Translations under genes and position numbers: made by a program
Assembly: GCA_910589415.1 (NCBI GenBank)
Contig: OU342633.1
Span: 42,786,210-42,850,209, forward strand
Length of the DNA: 64,000 bases
Reading direction: 5' to 3'
Source: Malachius bipustulatus
Lineage: Eukaryota; Arthropoda; Insecta; Coleoptera; Melyridae
Shown here: positions 56,938-64,000 of the stretch, piece after piece
Layout of the letters: every line of letters begins with the position of its first letter
Numbering within the stretch: position 1 is the first letter of the stretch
The notes under the pieces: generated by a model
What the model was told of the DNA's origin: nothing
Databases searched by the model: none
The model's input: only the letters and a program-made list of their open reading frames with translations

Positions 56938-58449
56938 GATAAATCTAATATTGATATTAAAGCTTAAAATTTGCTTCGAGAAATATCCGTATAAGGTTTC
57001 GCTTCGCATCGATCGTTAAAGTCACTTGTGTAGCCTGCGGAGTCGAATACAAAATTCACTTGTGTCCAAGATATAGCAATGAAGAGCATGGGATCTTGTA
57101 AACTACGAGAGATACAGAGTTGGTTAAATTACAAAAAATGTGATGCACAAAATTTTTAACGAGAATCTGAAAGAAAATTTAGGCTAACTTCAGTCGTTGC
57201 TGAAATAACATGAAAAAACGAGATTTATTGTTTTAACCATAGCTTTTTTATTATTGAAAATAATTACCCAAATATATTTCGTAGCTTTAGGTAGGTAAAA
57301 TCGGTACCTACATAATATAAATCGTCATCAGCTATCTACTTAACACTTCAAAAAGTTTCAAAGCCGACTAGATTCCAGAGTACCTACCTATTCATATTGT
57401 CAACTTTTGTTTTTCTAATCTAATTGACCCTATTGGCCGCCATATTGACCATATTGACCATATTGATCATGTCATTCGGTTGAAATAAAAAAAAGAACAT
57501 TTTGCCACCAGATTCTCATAATAAAGAGCACCTATAATTTGTACACAGTTTTTTTCATTAAACAAATTCTGAATCTCTCATAAAAAATGGTTTAGATTTA
57601 GAAGATCTCCATCTCGATCCCCATGCATGCATGCATGCTGTTCGCTCTTTATCTTGAAATAGTGTAGGTAGGTAGCATACCAGGTTGTGACACAATAAAT
57701 TACTTACTTTTGTATTTTCGGGTCTACCTACTTATTTCAAGGACTAAAATGGATCATTAATCCCCTGTGTGAGTGTTTCTCTCGGGCTATTAAACCTATG
57801 CCCTCTAAAAATATCTCTCGCTCTCTCACTCTCAAGATTAAATGCTTGGATACTTTGTAATATAGTGATTATTTTCGGACGTTTGCCATGTTAAGCAATT
57901 AAGAAATTATTAAAAAAAATCAGATTAAACAGGTAGCAAAAAATTAATTCCTTTTAAAGCTACTTCTAATAGGTAGGTAAGTGCATGTGTACCTAATATC
58001 TATTTAATAGAACGGAGGGGGGGGGGGATATTTTTGATGAATTAATTGAGACAATGAATCTCAGAAGTAAAAAAATATTACTAGCTACCGAGATAGTCAG
58101 CATTCTATAAGGTCAAAAGAAATAATTATTTATGAACTCCAATAACAAGAGCACTTGAAAAAGTCCATTGTGCGTGAAGTGGTGATCATAAAGAGCCCCC
58201 ATAAAGAAGTCAACATGGAAGGACTATTCACATAAAAGGGTCTTGACTTGAATAAGTATTATTACATGGACAATAATGACTTATTGTCAATATTTTCTAA
58301 TTTTACTGCCTCCTGAATTTTATTGCTTTATAGGAGGCCATAAATCAACCATCGCTATAGTATTATTAGTGGTTTTGATTTATGTATATATTTTTTATTT
58401 ACTTATACAGGTAAATAGTTTTTTGATTTTTTTGTGGTTTTAATTTTTA
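56938..58449. other. AT-rich; fragment of the 33-kb foldback family at ~57170-57490
   Basis: 'aaagccgactagattccaga', 'caacttttgtttttct' and 'tggccgccatatt' parallel the left arm of 33034-33832. Within it 'attgaccat' is repeated three times. Also present are a (TGCA)n run near 57622 and a 13-base G run near 58016. No gene recognised. Confidence 0.5.
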
Positions 58450-59815
58450 TTTCTTCCCTTACATTGAAAAAAAAAATTTCTGTGACGTGAAAAAGTTTAT
58501 GATATTTTTCCCCCTCTGCAGGTATGTATTTTACTTTATATGAAACTGCTTTTTGCCGGGGAGAAAAGTAAATTAGCAGGGAAAAAAATTAGTAATTTTT
58601 CCCTAATATACTTAAATAACGCATAGGATTAATGAAAAAAAGTTTTTATGACAGTGTTTTCCCCTTTGGAAGGTATAAAAATGCCACTTTATATGAAACA
58701 GCTTTTTGCCTGGGAAAAAAGTAAATTAGCAGGGTAAAAAGTGAGTAATTTTTCCCAGATATGAACGCATAGGAATAATGAAAAAAAAAAGGTTTCTATG
58801 ACAGGAAAAAAGTTTAAGTTTTTTCCCCTTTGGCAGGTATATAAAAATGCCACTTTATATGAAACAACTTTTTGCCGGGGAAAAAGTGAATTAGGAGGGA
58901 AAAAGTGAGTAATTTTTCCCTGATATAAACGCATAGGAATAATGAAAAAAAGTTTTTATATGACAGGAAAAAAGTTTGAGTTTTTCCCCGTTTGGAATGG
59001 TAGGTATAAAAATTCCACTTTACATGAAACTGCTTTTTACCGGGAAAAAAGTAAATTAGCAGGGTAAAAAGTGTGTAATTTTTCTCCGATATGAACGCAT
59101 AGGAATAAAGAAAAAAAAGGGTTTGTATGACAGGAAAAAAGTTTGAGTTTTTTCCCCTTTTGGCAGGTATAAAAATGCCACTTTATATGAAACTGCTTTA
59201 TGCCGGGAAAAAAGTAAATTAGCAGTGAATTAATTTTTCTTTGATATGGACGCATAGGCATACCTAATAGAAAAAACGACTTCTATGACGGGAAAAAAGT
59301 TTGAGTTTTTTTCCCTTTGGGCAGGTATAAAAAATGCCACTTCATATGAAACTATTTTTTGTCGGGGAAAAAAGTAAAATAGCAGGGAAAAAAGTTTGAG
59401 CTTTTCCTCTTTGGCAGGAATAAAAATGCCACACTTTATATGAAACTGCATTTTGTTGGGGAAAAAAGTGAGTAATTTTTCCCTTATATGGACGCAAAGG
59501 AATCATGGGAAAAAAAGGTTTCTATAACCTATAACACGGTTTGAGTATTTTCCCCTTTGACAGGTATAAAAATGCCACTTTATATGAAGAAAAAAGTACC
59601 TACCTAAATTAGCAGGGAAAAAAGTGGGTAATTTTTCTCTGATATGGACGCATAAGCATAATGAAAAACAAGGTTTCTATAATGGTTTGAGTATTTTTCC
59701 CTTTGGCAGGTATTAAAATGCCACTTTATATGAAACTGCTTTTTGCCGGGGAAAAACGTGAATTAGCAGGGTAAAAAGTGAGTAATTTTTCCCTAATATA
59801 TGGACTCATAGGTAC
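58450..59815. repeat. tandem repeat, ~150-170 bp unit, about 8 copies
   Basis: Each unit carries 'tatgacaggaaaaaagttt', 'ttttccccttt.gcaggtat', 'aaaaatgccactttatatga', 'aactgctttttgccggg', 'gtaaattagcaggg', 'gtgagtaatttttccc' and 'gatatgaacgcatagg'. The last phrase recurs near 58622, 58769, 58930, 59096, 59247, 59490, 59647 and 59807. Copies vary by small indels. Three minus-strand ORFs (58689, 59037, 59230) are translations of the units, with the repeated words FLYTCQ and YPANLLFS. Confidence 0.92.
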
Positions 59816-61879
59816 CTACCTTAGCTACTATTAACACTCAGCTATCCAGATATCATCAAATTTACATCCAACATGAACACGAAAGTTACTTATTTTTATT
59901 ATTTTTTTATTATAATTAACCAGCTTCAACCGTTTAGGTCATTATAGCAGGATCCCAAGTGAAAAAAGTTACATATTAATTCCCTTAATAATGTCAAAAT
60001 GACAATTATTATTATGGGAATTTTCATAATATAATCACTATCGATATTATGAAAAATTCACTCATTGAAAACTTCCAAGTAAAAGTTTCTTCTGTACAAT
60101 AATTATTAAACTGACATTATCAAATTATAATTATTTCGTCCATGCAACGTCCATTACCTACTACAAAAGTCGACCAGTTTGAAAACTAAAATTCAACATA
60201 GATCAAAGTTCCGACATTATTTTCAGTTATCTAATTATGTTTTTCGATGTTCTAACACTGGGGTTTTCTTGTCCCAGAAAAAAATCGTATATTATACAAA
60301 AGAAAAAAGTACGGTTTTAGCACTTGATGTGTCATCTCGAGCTAAAATCTATTCCATTTTTTTAATCTATTCCAAAATCTACTCCATAGGATATTCTGAA
60401 CTACCAATAACGTAATTACGAAAAATATAATAATAAGTTTTGGTACCGAGGTAACCTCGGGAGGTAGGTACCTACACTAATAAACAATAAAATTTAGTAA
60501 TTAGCATTGATTAATTATTGCCCTTTAACCTTTCATAAACAATTTATAGTTATTATTGTTGTAGAAATAAGACATAAAATCTTCATTTCAATATAAGCAT
60601 TACAATAGATCGACTCTGAACTGACTGCTTTGCATAAGCACGCCAGAAATTCGATTGTTATTAGTTATGCAAATATTCTCACATCGACGCAACTCATCGG
60701 GTAAGTAGGACCAAATGAAATTCTTAACAAATACAAAGTCTAAACAAATAAATAGATGTGCACACTTACTGATGAAACTTTGAAACGTCTGTTCTCGTCT
60801 TGAGAAAAATCCAGTGTTCAAGAGAAAAATATAACACACTCACAATAACACATCACAGAATTTACTGCACGTCCAGAGCACACAGAAGAAATATCTATCG
60901 ATCTCGATTTGCAATCCTTTCCTTAGGTAGGCACTAACCTGAAGACGTCTTTCATAATATTTGCTGCCACGAGATTGTCTTTAACCTGATTTCTATGGGA
61001 TAATTGGTATAATTATTAGAGTATAATAAACACGTGTTGTGCTGATTTGAAAAGAATACGTCGCGTCATGTGTGAATAGATTATTATTTCGACGAAATTA
61101 CCATGTACACTTCTAGGTAATCCGAACACAACTGAGCTAACAGTAGAACAGAAAAGGTAATCGCGGAATCGGGGAATGACCGGAATTTAGAGACTTAGAC
61201 GAAGTGGCATTTATTAAGAACAGTGTTATTACAAGTAACAGTAACTGTTACATGGACGTGTTTCATTTGATTATTCATTGTCCCCCACAGTGCCCACAGT
61301 GACTTAACTTTTTGAGCTCTTTTTCAAATTTGAACGTTCCGCGCTCGTCATTGCGATGTTTTGCTTTCATTAAAGCTCAAGCTCATAAGCCTGGCGGAAT
61401 AAAGTTTAACTTAACTACCATCAATTCAATCTTTAAATCCTCTCTGTTCGACATACTGCTTTCCCGATAATGTTCTTTGTTGGCATAATCGGCTTTGTTC
61501 ATATGGCAGAGTGACGAGCTTCAACGAAAGCGAAGCAAATGCACTTGGTAAAATTGCATTGCCATAAAGGCTCTGTTTTGGTACTCTAATTTGTTTTTGT
61601 GTTTTAATACTTTTTGTACCTATTAGGTTTCTATTATTTAAATCTGTATCTATTTTTTGTGAATTTCATATCATCGATCTCGTGATTCGATCATAATAGC
61701 GTCAAGGAAAATTAGGTATATCAAATGTAGTTGTTTTTATATTAGCTTATATGTAACGCATAAACATAGCAGTTCAACTAACAAAAAAGAAGATCGGATA
61801 GATTTTGTCAGCACGATTCCGGCCTTTCGAAAATCCCCTTGTCTACTGTGTGTATGGTATTGTGTTAATGGGGATGTAT
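59816..61879. other. no feature recognised
   Basis: AT-rich to about 61200, with more balanced composition from 61250 to 61550. ORFs at 60179-60415 and 60600-60839 show no domain. An AG/GT-like arrangement near 60930-60955 (minus) was seen but not supported. Confidence 0.35.
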
Positions 61880-62990
61880 CTGCACTCTACGACCTAGAAG
61901 ATCTTTTGTGTTTCACCTTTTGGTCCGATTATAACACCCGCCCCCATCCAGCTCCAGTTCCCGGAGCAGACTATAGAAGTTTTACAGAAGTTTCGAAAAG
62001 ATGACAAGCCTTCTTGGGAGACTTCCTTGTTGTCCTGCATGGCATTCGACCAGGTCAGGTATTGGGCTTTCGTCCTTCTCATTTTGTAGACCAATCTTGC
62101 TAAGGTGTGCTCCAAGTCTACAATGTCCCGTGAGAAAACCTGCTTGGAATTCTCAAACCATTTTCTTCATCAGTTTGATACGGGAGTCAAATTTTGTTTG
62201 GTTGTATTTGACCTATCTTACCTGCTGGGGGGTCTTTCCAGAGGTTTTCTCTTTGGGTTTCTTCTTTCTTTCATTTTGTATTTGAGAACGTTTTCTCCTA
62301 TTCCGTAAAAAGATTCCGCCCCTAAGAGCGACGTTCTTGCTCATCCCTTTGCTAGGTTATCGGCTTCTTCGTTGCCTTCTTCGCTTCTGCGTCCTGACAC
62401 CCAAAGGAGAGCAACTTTGTGTCCTTTGACTAATTCATTTAACTTCATTAGGCATTCCCACACCATATTTAAACTGATGACGGATGAACTCAGTGCTTTT
62501 ATGGCAGCTTTTATGATCTGTTATTCGATGATTTTTGATCCGTCTGTTTACTATTTTATGGTATGCAGGTATGCTGTTTGATACTGTACTTGTTGGACTC
62601 ATTTGTCCATGTCTTTTGGTTACTGAACTGTATTACAAAGTTATTCTCAAAGAAGTATTTCCTAGTGATTGAGTCCCTAATATGAGAGCTAGTAATGTGT
62701 TTCTCTATAGGTAAGTAGTGTTGTTCCCTTCACCCAACGGCAATCCTGTTTCTTCTCTATGCGATTCTATGATAAGCCTTTTTTGCGGCAATTTGCATGC
62801 ACCACTGGGTGTAGGGGTGTAAAGTTTAGAATTACCTTCATTGACGCTATGAGGCATATTCTCATATGGCTCTGTATTTTTGCAAGGGTATTCCTCGCAT
62901 TCTTCTTCATGGTTCGGTCTGCCAAAGCCACAGCTGTAGGCTTTCCTGCAATGTTCCTGCACATTCACACCTATGGGCTTCGCTGACCTT
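61880..62990 (-). pseudogene. LINE ORF2 relic (post-RT, RNase H, tail)
   Basis: Read on the minus strand from 62990: a post-RT segment 'LAKIQSHMRICLIASMKVIL' and 'NFTPLHPVVHANCRKKG', then, after a gap, RNase H 'IKALSSSVISLNMVWECLMK', 'HKVALLWVSGRRSEEGNEEA' and 'DNLAKG', then stops, then 'FLTGHCRLGAHL' and 'DLVECHAGQQGSLPRRL'. The order is that of LINE ORF2, and the frame changes repeatedly. The RNase H phrase ALSSS....MVW.C matches the relic at 54330-54960, so both belong to one old family. All overlapping ORFs on both strands here are shadows. Confidence 0.75.
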
Positions 62991-63514
62991 CACTTCCATA
63001 TGCTTCTTCCAGGGCTATGATATTAGAAATTGGTTAAATTTGAATATTCTAAAAAAACGTGTATCTACTCGTGAGTACCTCTTTTCAAGTTCCTTTTGTC
63101 GCGATTCTCCCTCCGGAACCTATCCTTTCTACCGTTTCTCTACACCTGGACAAATTTTTTACCCTTACGTCAGGTCTCACCATCGGAAAGTTTGGTGCAT
63201 GTCCCAAGTTACAGAGCAAATTGCGATTATTATCGATTTCTATTAAATTTTTTACCGAGTTGTCCACGATTCTATAATCTTTCTTCTTAGAATTTTGCAA
63301 ATCTGATACCTACCTACTGTAGTTAATAAAAAGAGAAACGCTGAGGAGAATCCTGTCAGGAATGAAGCAACGAAAGTGATCAAGTTACATTAACAGTATC
63401 CGTTAATAAGTGAGAATCAATTATTTATTGGTAGGTATGAGAGAGTAGGAATGGTAATATAAAATTTTGAAACAGCAAAGTTTTCTTGCGTTGATGCGTT
63501 ACCTACCATTTATG
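62991..63514. other. no feature recognised
   Basis: Several overlapping ORFs on both strands (62866-63300) have no recognisable domain. The segment may be further decayed LINE sequence, but I could not match it. Confidence 0.35.
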
Positions 63515-63763
63515 TTAATAAATAGCAGGTGGCAAGTGTATTTCTTTCAACGATTCACGAGATATATCAATCTTCATGACATCTTTCCTAGCGATGCCGT
63601 TCATTATTAGAGTATCGATATTTCCTTGCCATGCCACATCGTTTCTACATTGAATTGTCCCGTCGTTCTCGAGTTTCACCGGAGTCGCATAATTACAAGT
63701 AGTACCGAGTAGAGAAGCAGAGAAGCTCGCGAGTCCGGAGAACTTGATACAGCAGGAATTCAT
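63515..63763 (-). CDS. hypothetical 82-residue protein, unrecognised
   Basis: An ATG at 63763 opens 82 codons to a TAA. The composition is protein-like and not repetitive ('WQGNIDTLIMNGIARKDVMK'). The N-terminus (MNSCC...SGLASFSASLLG) is Ser/Cys-rich and mildly hydrophobic, and might act as a weak signal peptide. A possible AG acceptor ('ggatcgcag') lies 11 bases before the ATG, so it may be the last exon of a longer gene entering from the right. I do not recognise the family. Confidence 0.35.
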   Translation of the reverse strand: MNSCCIKFSGLASFSASLLGTTCNYATPVKLENDGTIQCRNDVAWQGNIDTLIMNGIARKDVMKIDISRESLKEIHLPPAIY

Positions 63764-64000
63764 AACAATTTTCCTGCGATCCGGTTAGCAAAGAACAGCG
63801 TGCGCTGGAGTGGAGGGGTAACAGTAACAAGTATCAGTATCGGGTAATGATTAAAATGTAGCGTGTAAATAACTGTTTCGAATCACCTGTTCTTGATTGA
63901 TCGCTCGGTTCAGTTGGCGGAGTGATTTTCACATTTCCTTTCTGTTGTTGCAAATCGTGGGTAAATTTACGTTCACTTTCATCAGTTTCGTTCATAGGTA
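63764..64000. other. window edge, possible upstream part of the 63515 ORF
   Basis: More balanced composition than most of the window. No promoter or further exon could be defined. Confidence 0.3.

Noticed and set aside
58689..59451. Three related minus-strand Phe-rich ORFs suggesting a repeat protein
   Set aside because: They translate the ~160-bp minisatellite; stops and frame changes occur in each unit and no initiation context is kept.
62001..63290. Plus-strand ORFs of 64-126 codons
   Set aside because: They are antisense to the decayed LINE relic or lack any domain.

Overview
This is an AT-rich stretch of a eukaryotic genome, almost certainly an arthropod and most likely an insect. It has spliced exons, poly(A)-tailed retroposons, TA-target DNA transposons, long inverted-repeat (foldback) elements, satellite arrays and many scattered TAGGTACCTACC-like short motifs. 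The order is not settled by the sequence; the mobile-element repertoire would fit a hemipteroid, but that is inference. There is no sign of bacterial, plasmid or phage organisation. Almost every short open frame in the window is a by-product of repeats.

The one host gene I can name is a calpain on the minus strand. Its closest match from memory is the insect calpain-C type. The first coding exon (31733-31870, 46 codons, ends in phase 0) and the next one (14589-14658, 23 codons plus one base) join in frame and read into the start of the calpain protease core. The segment that would carry the catalytic Cys lies downstream, probably beyond base 1. The intron between them is about 17 kb and holds much of the repeat content: a foldback, a 2.5 kb satellite, a SINE, two more foldbacks, a solo LTR and a Tc1/mariner-like element. 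Two other short ORFs (24606-24863 and 63515-63763, both minus) look protein-like but are not recognised, and two exon-like segments (38427-38672 and 48340-48618) are weak candidates.

Mobile elements, left to right. (1) 1-5.8 kb: a GACGT-rich block, a four-copy tandem repeat, an old foldback, a CpG-rich patch and a MITE. (2) 7.5-14.3 kb: a hammerhead-ribozyme-like motif pair, two foldbacks, then a nested complex. In that complex an outer inverted-repeat element (10843-14291) encloses a transposon relic with a decayed MADF domain (11379-12200) and two head-to-head copies of a GC-rich MITE (13350-14060). (3) 16.3-31.5 kb: foldback, satellite with a 286-bp higher-order repeat, a tRNA-derived SINE with a 63-base poly(A) (as T on the plus strand) and perfect target duplication, foldbacks that share a core, a 1.5 kb solo LTR and a decayed DUF4817/DDE transposon. 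(4) 33-38.4 kb: four more foldbacks. (5) 39.2-44.9 kb: a full-length RNase H-bearing LINE with a perfect 14-bp target duplication, intact ORF1, and ORF2 broken by two apparent one-base indels. (6) 46-64 kb: a foldback with a second solo LTR nested in it, a further foldback, a transposase relic, minisatellites and two decayed LINE 3' halves.

The most striking theme is the foldback elements. At least twelve lie in 64 kb. Three share one inner core but carry different outer arms, and each added arm is again bounded by ACAGGGTG/CACCCTGT ends, as if the hairpins grow by adding shells.
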